A stretch of DNA of 64,000 bases, taken from Massilia agilis (GTDB taxonomy: Bacteria > Pseudomonadota > Gammaproteobacteria > Burkholderiales > Burkholderiaceae_D). Within the stretch, counting starts at the first letter, position 1. Every line of letters begins with the position of its first letter. The notes beneath the pieces are model-generated. The model was given only the letters and a program-made list of their open reading frames with translations, did no database searches and was not told where the DNA came from. The translations under genes and the position numbers were made by a program. The stretch spans positions 124,001 through 188,000 of the forward strand of contig NZ_JANUHB010000002.1 in assembly GCF_024756255.1 (NCBI RefSeq). The letters are read 5' to 3'. Positions 35,451 through 44,333 of the stretch are shown here, piece after piece.

Positions 35451-37984
35451 GCCTCCTGTCACGCTGGCTGCTGCTTGGCGAGTGGCGCGCGCACCCGGTG
35501 CGCGCACTGCTGGCCATTGCCGCGATCGCGGTCGGCGTGGCCATGGGCTTTGCCATCCACCTGATCAACGCTGCCGCATTCAACGAGTTCTCGGCCGCCG
35601 TCAAGAGCCTCGCCGGCCAGGCCGACCTGCAGGTGTCCGGGCGCGAAGCGCTGTTCGACGAATCGGTCTATCCGCGGCTGGCCACGCACGAGGGGGTCGC
35701 CATGGCCTCGCCCGTGCTGGAAGTGGCGGCCCCGGTCCCCGAGGCCAAGGGCACGCTCAAGGTGGTTGGCGTGGACCCGTTCCGTGCCGGCTTCGTCGAG
35801 CCGGGCCTGATCGGCACCTCGGCCAGGGGGCAGCAAACGGATGTGATCGCGGACGACGCGATCTTCCTTTCGCCCGCGGCGCAGGCGTGGCTGGACGCGC
35901 GTCCCGGCGCCACCGTCGCCCCGCGCGCGGGCACGCAGCCGGTGCGCCTGCGCGTGGCCGGCACGGTGCAGGCGCGTGCCGGGCAGCGCCTTGGCGTGAT
36001 GGACATCGGCGCCGCGCAGTGGCGCTTCAACCGCGTCGGGCAACTGTCGCGCATCGACCTGAAGCTGCGTGCCGGCGTGGACCGGGCAGCCTTCGAACGC
36101 GCGCTGGCGGCGGAGCTGGAGCAGGCCTACCCCGGCCGCTTTCGCGTCGGCCAGCCCAACGACGAGCAGCAGCAAAGCCGCACCAACAACATGAGCCGGG
36201 CGTACCGGGTCAACCTGACCGTGCTTGCGCTGGTGGCCCTGTTCACCGGGGCCTTCCTGGTGTTCTCGACGCAGGCCCTGTCGGTGCTGCGCCGGCGCAG
36301 CCAGTTCGCGCTGCTGCGCGTGCTCGGGCTCGAACGCCGGCGCCTGCTGCGCCAGGTGCTGGTAGAAGGCGCCACGCTGGGCGTGATTGGTTCCCTGTGC
36401 GGCATCGGCGCCGGCTATGCGCTGGCGGCAGCTGCGCTGCGCTTTTTTGGCGGCGACCTGGGCGCCGGCTACTTCCCGGGCGTGCAGCCGCAGGTGGCAT
36501 TCTCTCCGCTGGCGGCGGCCGTGTTCTTCGCGCTGGGCCTGGGCGTGGCGCTGCTCGGCTGCCTTGCCCCGGCACTGGAAGCGGCGCGCGCCCGGCCCGC
36601 GGTGGCGCTCAAGGCGGGCAATGACGAGGCGCCGCTTGCGCGCCTGTCGCGCGTGTGGCCCGCGCTGGTCTGCCTGGCCTGCGCCGCCGCATTCACGTTC
36701 GCCCCGCCGGTATTCGAGCTGCCGCTGTTCGGCTACTTTGCCATTGCGCTGCTGCTGGTGGGCGGCATCGGCCTGATGCCGCGCCTGGCGGCTTCCGTGT
36801 TCCACGTGCTCGACCGCCAGGTGCAAAAGAATCCGGCGCGCATGCCGATCCTGACGCTTGCCCTCGCCCGGCTGGCCAATGCCCCGGGCCAGGCCTCGAT
36901 CGCCCTGGGCGGCGTGCTGGCCAGCTTCAGCCTCATGGTCGCAATGGGCATCATGGTCGCCAGTTTCCGCGTGTCGGTGGACGACTGGATGGTGCACATC
37001 CTGCCTGCCGACCTGTACCTCCGCAGCGCGCAAGGCGGCAACACCAGCGCTCTGTCCGCAGCCCAGCAGCAGGCGCTTGCGCAACTGCCGGGCGTGCAGC
37101 AGATCCAGTTCCTGCGCACGCGCCCGGTCTCGCTGCAGGCCGACCGGCCCGACGTGACCCTGGTCGCGCGCGACCTCGACCTGCGCGAGCCGGGCAAGCT
37201 GCTTGCGCTGATCGGCCCGGAAGCAAGCGTGCCGGCGGGCGAACGTCCGGCCTGGATATCCGAGGCCATGCAGGACCTGTACAAGGTACACCCGGGCAGC
37301 CGCATCTCGATACCGCTGGGCGGCGCGCCGCGCCAGTTCTTCGTGGCCGGGGTGTGGCGCGACTACGCCAACCAATCCGGCTCGGTCGTCGTCCGCCTGG
37401 CCGACTACCGCGCGCTGACCGGTGACCGCGAAGTGACCGACGCGGCCATGTGGGCCCAACCGGGCACCAGCGCCGACAAGCTGGCACAGTCGATCCGCGC
37501 CCTGCCCTTCGGCCCAGCGCTCACGCTGGCCCAGCCCGGCGAGATCCGCGCGATCAGCCTGAAGATCTTCGACCGCAGCTTTGCCGTCACCTACCTGCTG
37601 GAGGCGATCGCGATCGCCATCGGCCTGTCCGGCGTGGCCGCCACCTTCTCGGCCCAGACGCTCGCGCGTGCGCGGGAGTTCGGCATGCTGCGCCACGTCG
37701 GCGTCACCCGCACCCAGGTGCTGCGCATCCTCGCGTTCGAGGGCGGCTTCCTCACCTCGCTGGGCGTACTGTGCGGCTTTGCGCTGGGCCTGTTCATCAG
37801 CCTGATCCTCGTGTTCGTCGTCAACCCGCAGTCCTTCCACTGGACGATGCAACTGCACCTGCCCTGGCCGCTGATCGGCACCGTGGCGGCGGTGCTGGTG
37901 GTGGCGTCCATCCTCACCGCGCTGGCGTCCGGCCGCTACGCGCTGTCCGGCGGCCCGGTGCGGGCCGTAAGGGAGGACTGGTGA
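35438..37984 (+). CDS. FtsX-type permease, AttFGH/LolE-like, eight or more membrane segments
   Basis: The 848-residue protein has a membrane segment at about 22-42 and a periplasmic domain. Two FtsX cores follow: the first at about 250-400 (AYRVNLTVLALVALFTGAFLVFSTQAL, RRRSQFALLRVLGLERRRLLRQVL), the second at the C-terminus (FAVTYLLEAIAIAIGLSGVAATF, FGMLRHVGVTRTQVLRILAFEGG). This duplicated form occurs in the permease that accompanies AttH-like proteins. Such permeases need an ATP-binding partner, which is absent here. The start overlaps the DUF4124 gene and the end overlaps the AttH gene. Confidence 0.9.
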   Translation: MSGVSLLSRWLLLGEWRAHPVRALLAIAAIAVGVAMGFAIHLINAAAFNEFSAAVKSLAGQADLQVSGREALFDESVYPRLATHEGVAMASPVLEVAAPVPEAKGTLKVVGVDPFRAGFVEPGLIGTSARGQQTDVIADDAIFLSPAAQAWLDARPGATVAPRAGTQPVRLRVAGTVQARAGQRLGVMDIGAAQWRFNRVGQLSRIDLKLRAGVDRAAFERALAAELEQAYPGRFRVGQPNDEQQQSRTNNMSRAYRVNLTVLALVALFTGAFLVFSTQALSVLRRRSQFALLRVLGLERRRLLRQVLVEGATLGVIGSLCGIGAGYALAAAALRFFGGDLGAGYFPGVQPQVAFSPLAAAVFFALGLGVALLGCLAPALEAARARPAVALKAGNDEAPLARLSRVWPALVCLACAAAFTFAPPVFELPLFGYFAIALLLVGGIGLMPRLAASVFHVLDRQVQKNPARMPILTLALARLANAPGQASIALGGVLASFSLMVAMGIMVASFRVSVDDWMVHILPADLYLRSAQGGNTSALSAAQQQALAQLPGVQQIQFLRTRPVSLQADRPDVTLVARDLDLREPGKLLALIGPEASVPAGERPAWISEAMQDLYKVHPGSRISIPLGGAPRQFFVAGVWRDYANQSGSVVVRLADYRALTGDREVTDAAMWAQPGTSADKLAQSIRALPFGPALTLAQPGEIRAISLKIFDRSFAVTYLLEAIAIAIGLSGVAATFSAQTLARAREFGMLRHVGVTRTQVLRILAFEGGFLTSLGVLCGFALGLFISLILVFVVNPQSFHWTMQLHLPWPLIGTVAAVLVVASILTALASGRYALSGGPVRAVREDW

Positions 37985-39051
37985 AAAGGCTGCTGCTCCT
38001 GTTGCTGCTGCTGGCCGCCGCGTGCTGCCAGGCCGCGCCGCCCACCTTTACGCCCGTCACGCCGGGCCGCACCCTCGTCTTCCCGGCCGACTTTGGCGCG
38101 CACCCTGAATTTCGTACCGAGTGGTGGTATGTAACCGGCTGGCTGCGTACGCCGGACGGCAAGCCGCTCGGCTTCCAGGTCACGTTTTTCCGCAGCCGCA
38201 CCGGCAACGACCCGGCCAACCCGAGCGCGTTCGCGGCAAAACAGCTCATCATCGGCCACGCGGCGCTGTCCGATCCGGCGCTCGGCCACCTGCTGCACGA
38301 CGAGCGCAGCGCGCGCGAGGGCTTTGGCCTGGCGTGGGCGCGCACCGGCACCACCGACGTCAAGCTCGACGACTGGACGATGGTGCGCGCGCCCGACGGC
38401 AGCTACCGCGTGTCGGTGCATGCGCGCGAGCTGGCGTTCGACCTGCGGCTCGAGCCCGGCCAGCCCGTGCTGCTGCAGGGCGAACGCGGCTTCTCGCAAA
38501 AAGGCCCGGCGCCGCGCAACGCCAGCTATTACTACAGCCAGCCGCAGCTCAAGGTCAGCGGATCGGCATCGCGCCGCTCCGGTGCCGCCGTGGCGGTGAC
38601 CGGCACCGCCTGGCTGGACCACGAATGGTCGAGCGAAGCGTTGCAGGAAGACGCTGCCGGGTGGGACTGGCTGGGCGCCAACCTGGACGACGGCAGCGCC
38701 CTGATGGCGTTCCAGATACGCGCCAAGCGCGGTGGTACACTGTGGGCGCACGCAACCGTGCGCAACGCCGCGGGCGCGGTGGCACAATACGCGGCGGACC
38801 AGGTCCGCTTCACCCCGCAAGCGCGCTGGACATCCCCACGCACCGGCGCCGTGTACCCGGTCGCCACCGACCTGGCGCTGGGCGGCGCCACCTGGCAGCT
38901 GCGCCCCCTGCAGCAGGACCAGGAACTCGACTCCCGCCGCTCGACCGGCGCCGTGTACTGGGAAGGCGCGGTCAGCGTGCTGCTCGATGGCGCGCCCGCA
39001 GGCCACGGCTATCTTGAAATGACCGGCTACGTGGCGCCGCTCAAGCTTTGA
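37981..39051 (+). CDS. AttH/CrtC-like lipocalin-fold exported protein
   Basis: The 356-residue protein starts with GTG behind AGGGAGGACT and has a signal peptide ending CCQAAPP. It contains the AttH/hydroxyneurosporene-dehydrogenase (CrtC) motifs: HPEFRTEWWYVTGWLRTPDG, FQVTFFRSRTG, ASYYYSQPQL, GTAWLDHEWSSEAL with the conserved Asp-His-Glu, and WDWLGANLDDGSALMAF. The fold is two lipocalin-like barrels that bind hydrophobic ligands. With the permease before it, it probably takes part in lipid or lipoprotein handling at the outer membrane. Carotenoid chemistry is unlikely, as no carotenoid genes are near. Confidence 0.88.
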   Translation: MKRLLLLLLLLAAACCQAAPPTFTPVTPGRTLVFPADFGAHPEFRTEWWYVTGWLRTPDGKPLGFQVTFFRSRTGNDPANPSAFAAKQLIIGHAALSDPALGHLLHDERSAREGFGLAWARTGTTDVKLDDWTMVRAPDGSYRVSVHARELAFDLRLEPGQPVLLQGERGFSQKGPAPRNASYYYSQPQLKVSGSASRRSGAAVAVTGTAWLDHEWSSEALQEDAAGWDWLGANLDDGSALMAFQIRAKRGGTLWAHATVRNAAGAVAQYAADQVRFTPQARWTSPRTGAVYPVATDLALGGATWQLRPLQQDQELDSRRSTGAVYWEGAVSVLLDGAPAGHGYLEMTGYVAPLKL

Positions 39052-39079
39052 ACCGAACAACAGAACAACGCGTAAACAC

Positions 39080-40903
39080 ATGACCGACAGCTCCACCGGC
39101 ACCGAGCCATCCCGCAAAGGCAGCCTTGCCGCTTTCCGCGGCCTGTTCCCGTTCCTTCGTCCGTACCGCCGCCAGTTCCTCATGGCCGGCATCGCGCTGG
39201 TGGTCGCAGCCGCTGCCACGCTGGCGATCCCCTACGCATTCAAGCAGATGATCGACCTGGGCTTCGGCGCCTCCGCCGGCGCCAGGAGCATCAAGCACGT
39301 GGACGCCACCTTCCTCGCGCTGTTCGCGGTCGCGACCGTGCTCGCGCTGGCCACCGCGGCGCGCTACTTCACCGTGTCGTGGCTGGGCGAACGCGTCACC
39401 GCCGACCTGCGCGAAGCGGTGTACCGCCACGTGGTCCAGCAAAGCCCCGAGTTCTTCGAGACCACGCAGACCGGCGAGGTGCTCTCGCGCCTGACGACCG
39501 ACACCACCCTGATCCAGAGCGTGGTCGGCAGCAGCATCTCGGTGGCCCTGCGCAACGCCCTGCTGTTCCTCGGCGGCCTTGCGATGCTGTTCGTGACCAG
39601 CGTGAAGCTCTCCTCCATCATCCTGGGCCTGTTGGTGCTGGTGGTGGTGCCGATCGTGTTCTTCGGCCGCCGGGTGCGCAAGCTCTCGCGCGATTCGCAG
39701 GACCGCATCGCCGACGCCTCGGCGCTGGCCGGCGAAATGCTCAACGCCGTGCCCACCGTGCAGGCCTTCACCCACGAGCGCATCGAGGCTGACCGCTTCG
39801 GCCGCTCGGTCGAGGGAGCATTCCACACCGCGATGCGCCGCATCCGTGCGCGTGCTTTCCTGACCATGCTGGCCATCGTGCTGGTGTTCGGTACCATCGT
39901 GTTCGTGCTGTGGCTGGGCGCGCACGCGGTGCTGTCGGGCGACATGACGGGTGGCGACCTTGGCCAGTTCATCCTGTATGCGTCCATCGTGGCCGGCTCG
40001 ATTGGCGCGCTGTCCGAGGTGATGGGCGAAGCGCAGCGCGCCGCCGGCGCCACCGAGCGCCTGCTCGAACTGCTGGCCGCGCGCTCCGAAATCCAGAACC
40101 CGGCGCATGGCAAGCCGCTGCCGCAGCGCACCGAAGGCGGCGCAGCGGTGGCGCTGGCGGACGTCAGTTTCTCGTACCCGTCGCGCCCGGACACTGCCGC
40201 GCTGGCGCACCTGAACCTGTTGATCCGCCCCGGCGAAACGGTGGCCGTGGTCGGCCCCTCGGGCGCTGGCAAGAGCACGCTGTTCCAGCTGCTGCTGCGC
40301 TTTTACGATCCGCAGGCCGGCGCCATTGCGCTGGACGGCGTGGACATTCGCGACCTTGACCTGCACACGCTGCGCGGCGCGATCGGCATCGTGCCGCAAG
40401 ATACCGTCATCTTCTCTGCCGACGCGATGGAAAACATCCGCTACGGCCGTCCGGAGGCGAGCGACGACGAAGTGATCGCAGCGGCGAAGATGGCGGCCGC
40501 GCACGAGTTCATCGAACGGCTGCCGCAGGGCTACCGCTCGTTCCTCGGCGAGCGCGGCGTGCGCCTGTCCGGCGGCCAGCGGCAGCGCATCGCGATTGCG
40601 CGCGCCCTGCTCAAGAACCCGCCGCTCCTGCTGCTGGACGAAGCGACCAGCGCACTGGACGCCGAGTCCGAACGGCTGGTGCAGGCCGCGCTGGAAGCGG
40701 CAATGGTCGGTCGCACCACCCTCATCATCGCGCACCGCCTCGCTACCGTGCAGCGCGCCGACCGCATCATCGTCATGGAAGACGGCCGCATCGTCGAAAC
40801 CGGCACCCACGCCTCGCTGGTTGCGCTGGGCGGCGTGTACGCCAACCTGGCCGCGCTGCAGTTCCACCACCTGCAGGCTGCGCCCAGCGAGACCCAGGCC
40901 TAG
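39080..40903 (+). CDS. ABC exporter, fused transmembrane and ATPase domains (MsbA-like)
   Basis: The 607-residue protein has six membrane segments in the first 330 residues (opening FLRPYRRQFLMAGIALVVAA), then an ATPase domain. That domain carries Walker A (VGPSGAGKST), Q-loop (IVPQDTVIF), signature (RLSGGQRQR), Walker B (PLLLLDEATSALD) and H-loop (IIAHRLATVQRAD). This is the homodimeric half-transporter form used for lipid or drug export. It is not the essential msbA by context (no lpxK or kdtA nearby), so it may be a multidrug or lipid exporter. It follows the AttH gene by 28 bp and may share its transcript. Confidence 0.9.
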   Translation: MTDSSTGTEPSRKGSLAAFRGLFPFLRPYRRQFLMAGIALVVAAAATLAIPYAFKQMIDLGFGASAGARSIKHVDATFLALFAVATVLALATAARYFTVSWLGERVTADLREAVYRHVVQQSPEFFETTQTGEVLSRLTTDTTLIQSVVGSSISVALRNALLFLGGLAMLFVTSVKLSSIILGLLVLVVVPIVFFGRRVRKLSRDSQDRIADASALAGEMLNAVPTVQAFTHERIEADRFGRSVEGAFHTAMRRIRARAFLTMLAIVLVFGTIVFVLWLGAHAVLSGDMTGGDLGQFILYASIVAGSIGALSEVMGEAQRAAGATERLLELLAARSEIQNPAHGKPLPQRTEGGAAVALADVSFSYPSRPDTAALAHLNLLIRPGETVAVVGPSGAGKSTLFQLLLRFYDPQAGAIALDGVDIRDLDLHTLRGAIGIVPQDTVIFSADAMENIRYGRPEASDDEVIAAAKMAAAHEFIERLPQGYRSFLGERGVRLSGGQRQRIAIARALLKNPPLLLLDEATSALDAESERLVQAALEAAMVGRTTLIIAHRLATVQRADRIIVMEDGRIVETGTHASLVALGGVYANLAALQFHHLQAAPSETQA

Positions 40904-40977
40904 CCGCCTTTCGCCGTCCGCCGCTTCGGTGTACAGTGGCGGCGGGCCGGAATGGCCCATTTGCCAAGGAGCCCGTT

Positions 40978-42063
40978 TTGACCGACCAAGAACTGCTGGC
41001 ACGCTGCCACACCGTCTTTACCAGCCACCGCGCCCGCCGTCCGGCCGAGATGTTTGCCGCCATGGGAGAGTGGTGCGAGGCCAACGGCATCGAACACGAT
41101 GTGTACGGCGCGGGTGACCTGATCGAGTCGTTCGAACGCAAGGTTGCCGCGCTGCTGGGCTTCGAGGCGGCGGTATTCTGCGTGAGCGGCACCATGACCC
41201 AGGTCACAGCACTGCGGCTGGCCTGCCAGGACCGCGGACGTCCGCTGGTCGCGCTGCACCCGACCTCCCACATCATCGTGCACGAGCGCTCGAACTACCA
41301 GCTGCTCGGCCACTTCAACGCCCTGCAGGTGGGCGACCGCCACCGCACCTGGACGGTCTGTGACCTGCAGTCGGTGCCCGACCGCCTTGGCGCGGTGGCG
41401 CTCGAGATCCCGATGCGCGAGATCGGCGGCCAGATCACGCCCTGGTACGAGCTCGAAGCGATCAAGGCCCACTGCCGCGAGCGCGGCACGCACCTGCACA
41501 TGGACGGCGCGCGCCTGTGGGAAGCGCAGGCCGGCTACGGCAAGACGGCGGCGCAAATCGCGGCCGGCTTCGATTCGGTCTACGTTTCGCTGTACAAGGG
41601 CATCGGTGGGCTGGGTGGCGCCATGCTGGCCGGCAGCCGCGAATTTGTCGCGCGTGCTTCGGAGTGGATGAAGCGCCAGGGCGGCAACGTCATCCACCGC
41701 TCACCCTACGTGGTGGCTGCGGCCATGCAGTTCGACGAGCGCCTTGCCGCCATGCCGGCCTACTTCGAGCGCACCCAATTCCTGTACGAGGCGCTGCGTG
41801 CGCATCCGGAGATCCGCGTCAACCCGGCCGAACCGCAAGCCAACATGCTGCACCTGCACCTGCCGGTCAGCCGCGACCGCGCACTGGCGATCCGCAACCA
41901 GCTCGCCGAGGAACACGGCATCTGGATCTTCAACCGCGCCTCGCACGCGGCGCTGCCGGACTCCAGCTACGTCGAGCTCTACATTGGCGACAACATGCTT
42001 GGCCTGTCGAACCAGCAGGTGCGCGACGGCCTGGCGCTGTTCGCCAAAGCCCTCGCCGCTTGA
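40978..42063 (+). CDS. Low-specificity threonine aldolase / beta-eliminating lyase
   Basis: The 361-residue PLP enzyme has the aldolase-type fold-type I motifs: EHDVYGAGDLIESFERKVAALLGFEAAVFCVSGT, the carboxylate motif HLHMDGARLW with the cofactor Asp, and the PLP-lysine region SVYVSLYKGIGGLGGAML. It cleaves threonine or allo-threonine to glycine and acetaldehyde, or a related beta-hydroxy amino acid. The start is TTG at 40978 with AAGGAG six bases upstream; no ATG fits. It is followed after 45 bp by thyA and folA, so glycine and one-carbon supply may be linked. Confidence 0.87.
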   Translation: MTDQELLARCHTVFTSHRARRPAEMFAAMGEWCEANGIEHDVYGAGDLIESFERKVAALLGFEAAVFCVSGTMTQVTALRLACQDRGRPLVALHPTSHIIVHERSNYQLLGHFNALQVGDRHRTWTVCDLQSVPDRLGAVALEIPMREIGGQITPWYELEAIKAHCRERGTHLHMDGARLWEAQAGYGKTAAQIAAGFDSVYVSLYKGIGGLGGAMLAGSREFVARASEWMKRQGGNVIHRSPYVVAAAMQFDERLAAMPAYFERTQFLYEALRAHPEIRVNPAEPQANMLHLHLPVSRDRALAIRNQLAEEHGIWIFNRASHAALPDSSYVELYIGDNMLGLSNQQVRDGLALFAKALAA

Positions 42064-42108
42064 GCGGCTGGGTTAAAATCGCAATTTGTCCTTACATAGT
42101 CCAACACG

Positions 42109-42903
42109 ATGCGCCAATACCTCGACTTCATGCGCCATGTGAAAGAGCATGGCGCGGTCAAGACCGACCGCACCGGCACCGGCACGCGCTCGGTGTTCGG
42201 CTACCAGATGCGCTTCAATCTCGCCGAAGGCTTCCCGCTGGTGACCACCAAGAAGGTGCACCTGAAGTCGGTGATCCACGAGCTGCTGTGGTTCCTGGCC
42301 GGCTCCACCAACATCGCCTACCTGAAGCAAAACGGCGTGAGCATCTGGGACGAGTGGGCCGACGCGAACGGCGAGCTGGGCCCGATCTACGGCTACCAGT
42401 GGCGCAGCTGGCCGGCCCCCAACGGCGAGCATATCGACCAGATCGCGCAGGTGATGGATCAGATCCGTAACAACCCGGATTCGCGGCGGATGATCGTCTC
42501 GGCCTGGAACGTGGCCGACGTGCCGAAGATGAAGCTGCCGCCCTGCCACGCGATGTTCCAGTTCTACGTCGCCGACGGCAAACTCTCATGCCAGCTGTAC
42601 CAGCGCAGCGCCGACATCTTCCTTGGCGTGCCGTTCAACATCGCGTCCTACGCCCTGCTCACCCACATGATGGCGCAGCAGGCGGACCTGGACGTGGGCG
42701 ACTTCGTCTGGACTGGCGGCGACTGCCACCTGTACTCCAACCACATGGAGCAGGTGGACCTGCAGCTGTCGCGCGCGCCGCTGGCGCTGCCCAAGCTGGT
42801 TGTCAAGCGCAAGCCGGACTCGCTGTTCGACTACAAATTCGAGGATTTCGAGGTGACGGGCTACGAGCCGCATCCCGGGATCAAGGCGCCGGTGGCTGTC
42901 TGA
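42109..42903 (+). CDS. thyA: Thymidylate synthase
   Basis: The 264-residue protein equals E. coli ThyA in length. It has the phosphate-binding [12 protein letters not shown], the catalytic Cys146 in [12 protein letters not shown], and the folate region [14 protein letters not shown] with the C-terminal IKAPVAV. It converts dUMP and methylene-tetrahydrofolate to dTMP and dihydrofolate. A TAAAAT -10-like box lies at 42074-42079. Its stop overlaps the folA start by one base. This keeps dihydrofolate production and its recycling in a single unit. Confidence 0.98.
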   Translation: MRQYLDFMRHVKEHGAVKTDRTGTGTRSVFGYQMRFNLAEGFPLVTTKKVHLKSVIHELLWFLAGSTNIAYLKQNGVSIWDEWADANGELGPIYGYQWRSWPAPNGEHIDQIAQVMDQIRNNPDSRRMIVSAWNVADVPKMKLPPCHAMFQFYVADGKLSCQLYQRSADIFLGVPFNIASYALLTHMMAQQADLDVGDFVWTGGDCHLYSNHMEQVDLQLSRAPLALPKLVVKRKPDSLFDYKFEDFEVTGYEPHPGIKAPVAV

Positions 42904-43388
42904 TGGCTCAGATCACTCTCGTCGTGGCGATGGATGCCCAGCGCGGCATCGGCATCGACAACAAGCTGCCCTGGCACCTGCCCGAGGACCTGGCGCACTT
43001 CAAGCGCGTCACGCTCGGCCACCCGATCATCATGGGCCGCAAGACCTTCGACTCGATCGGCCGCCCGCTGCCCAAGCGCCGCAACATCGTCGTCACCCGC
43101 AACGCAGGCTGGACCCACGAAGGCGTCGAGGTCGCGTACTCGCTGGCGCAGGCGGTGGCGATGGCGGCGGACGAACCGGCCAGCATCATCGGGGGCGCGC
43201 AAATCTTCAACGAGTCGCTGGCAGTCGCGCACCGCATTATCATCACCGAGATCGATCACGTCTTCCGCTGCGATACCTTCTTCCCGGCGATCGATCCCGC
43301 CCAATGGGTCGAGACCGCGCGCGAGCGCCACCATTCCGAGGCCAATGGCTTCGACTATTCGTTTGTCACTTACGAGAAGAGAAAGTAA
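42903..43388 (+). CDS. folA: Dihydrofolate reductase
   Basis: The 161-residue protein is a chromosomal-type DHFR: MDAQRGIGIDNKLPWHLPEDLAHFKRVT with the substrate-binding Asp replaced by the conserved Glu-Asp pair region, GHPIIMGRKTFDSIGRPLP (NADPH motif), and SIIGGAQIFNESL. It reduces dihydrofolate to tetrahydrofolate and is the target of trimethoprim. The ATG overlaps the thyA stop by one base. I see no insertion or unusual residue that would suggest a resistance-type enzyme. Confidence 0.97.
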   Translation: MAQITLVVAMDAQRGIGIDNKLPWHLPEDLAHFKRVTLGHPIIMGRKTFDSIGRPLPKRRNIVVTRNAGWTHEGVEVAYSLAQAVAMAADEPASIIGGAQIFNESLAVAHRIIITEIDHVFRCDTFFPAIDPAQWVETARERHHSEANGFDYSFVTYEKRK

Positions 43389-43394
43389 ACAGGA

Positions 43395-44009
43395 ATGTCC
43401 GGACACGGTTTTCACGTACACGGGCCGCATGACCATGCGGTCGAACACGTCGCCCATGGCAGCGACAACTTCTCCAACAAGATCGCAGTGATGACCGCGG
43501 TGCTTGCCACGGTGGGCGCGCTGTTCGGCTACCTGGGCGGCGCCACGCAGAACGACGCTGCGCTCTTCAAGAACAACGCGGCGATCGACAAGACCACCGC
43601 GGCCAATGCCTGGAACTACTACCAGGCCAAGTCAAACAAGCAGAACCTGGCCGAGCTGGCTTCCAACCTGCCGGGCGTGGACCAGGCCAAGTACAAGGCC
43701 GACGTGGCGCGCTACCAGTCCGAAAAGGGCGACATCAAGAAGGACGCGGAAAAGTGGGAAGCCTCGTCCGAGGAGTGGAACAAGAAGTCCGAGGAAGCGA
43801 TGCACCGCCACCACCAGTGGGCATTGGCGACCACCGCCGAGCAGATCGCGATCTCGCTGGCGGCGATCACGCTGCTCACGCGCCGCCGCTGGCTGCTGAA
43901 CGCGACCTACGTGGTAGCGATCATCGGCTTTGCGCTGGGGGCGTTCGCGGCCCTGCACGTCGATCCGCTGGGCGCGCTGTTTGCCGGTGGCGCGGCGGCG
44001 CACCACTGA
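43395..44009 (+). CDS. DUF4337 membrane protein with His-rich N-terminus
   Basis: The 204-residue protein opens with seven His in its first 22 residues (GHGFHVHGPHDHAVEHVAHG). One membrane segment follows (IAVMTAVLATVGALFGYLGG), then a charged helical middle (NNAAIDKTTAANAWNYYQAKSNKQNLAELA) and two C-terminal membrane segments. It ends GGAAAHH. This order is that of DUF4337, whose role is unknown. The His cluster might bind metal, but it seems to be a family feature. It starts 6 bp after folA, probably in the same transcript. Confidence 0.85.
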   Translation: MSGHGFHVHGPHDHAVEHVAHGSDNFSNKIAVMTAVLATVGALFGYLGGATQNDAALFKNNAAIDKTTAANAWNYYQAKSNKQNLAELASNLPGVDQAKYKADVARYQSEKGDIKKDAEKWEASSEEWNKKSEEAMHRHHQWALATTAEQIAISLAAITLLTRRRWLLNATYVVAIIGFALGAFAALHVDPLGALFAGGAAAHH

Positions 44010-44037
44010 CGCCGAACAGGCACCCGCGCCCTTCACA

Positions 44038-44138
44038 CGTCGTCCCCGCGCAGGCGGGGACCCATACTGAATCTCGAAGGGCGCACAAGCCGCGTGGATA
44101 CAGCCTCAGCATGGATCCCCGCCTGCGCAGGGATGACG
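44038..44138. repeat. Inverted intergenic repeat, CCGTCRTYCCGGC family, copy 3
   Basis: The left half reads CGTCCCCGC, GCAG, GCGGGGACCCATAC. The right half reads CATGGATCCCCGC, CTGC, GCAGGGATGACG. The inner stem is CCCCGC/GCGGGG here instead of CCGGC/GCCGG, with compensating change on both arms of the left half. It lies between DUF4337 and the decarboxylase gene, both on the plus strand. Confidence 0.8.
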
Positions 44139-44333
44139 ATTTCGCGTTGACGAGTGTTTGCTGAAAAACAACGGTGCGCCATCCCCATGCCTGTCTAGCT
44201 AACCTAACAAAAAAATTTCCACCGAACTGCTGATTTTCTGCGAAAATCCGCTTCTTATTTTTCGGTGCCGTGTGCGGTGGCCGCTCCTTGACGGGGTTGG
44301 CCGCTCCCACGGCGCTTCGCATTGGAGCTGTCC
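44139..44333. promoter_or_regulatory. Upstream region of the decarboxylase gene with 10-base direct repeats
   Basis: With copy 3 of the repeat this completes a 324-base gap. An AT-rich stretch at 44205-44265 probably holds the promoter, although I cannot fix the boxes. TGGCCGCTCC occurs at 44278-44287 and again at 44298-44307, exactly 20 bases apart, or about two helical turns on one face. The repeats lie 27-56 bases before the ATG, so they could be an operator or a leader structure. Confidence 0.4.

Noticed and set aside
37981..39051. AttH/CrtC-like gene as a carotenoid hydratase
   Set aside because: CrtC similarity is a shared fold; no carotenoid genes are in the window and the permease neighbour fits a lipid or lipoprotein role better.
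39080..40903. ABC exporter as the essential lipid A flippase msbA
   Set aside because: Neither lpxK nor waaA is near, and sequence alone cannot separate MsbA from related multidrug exporters.
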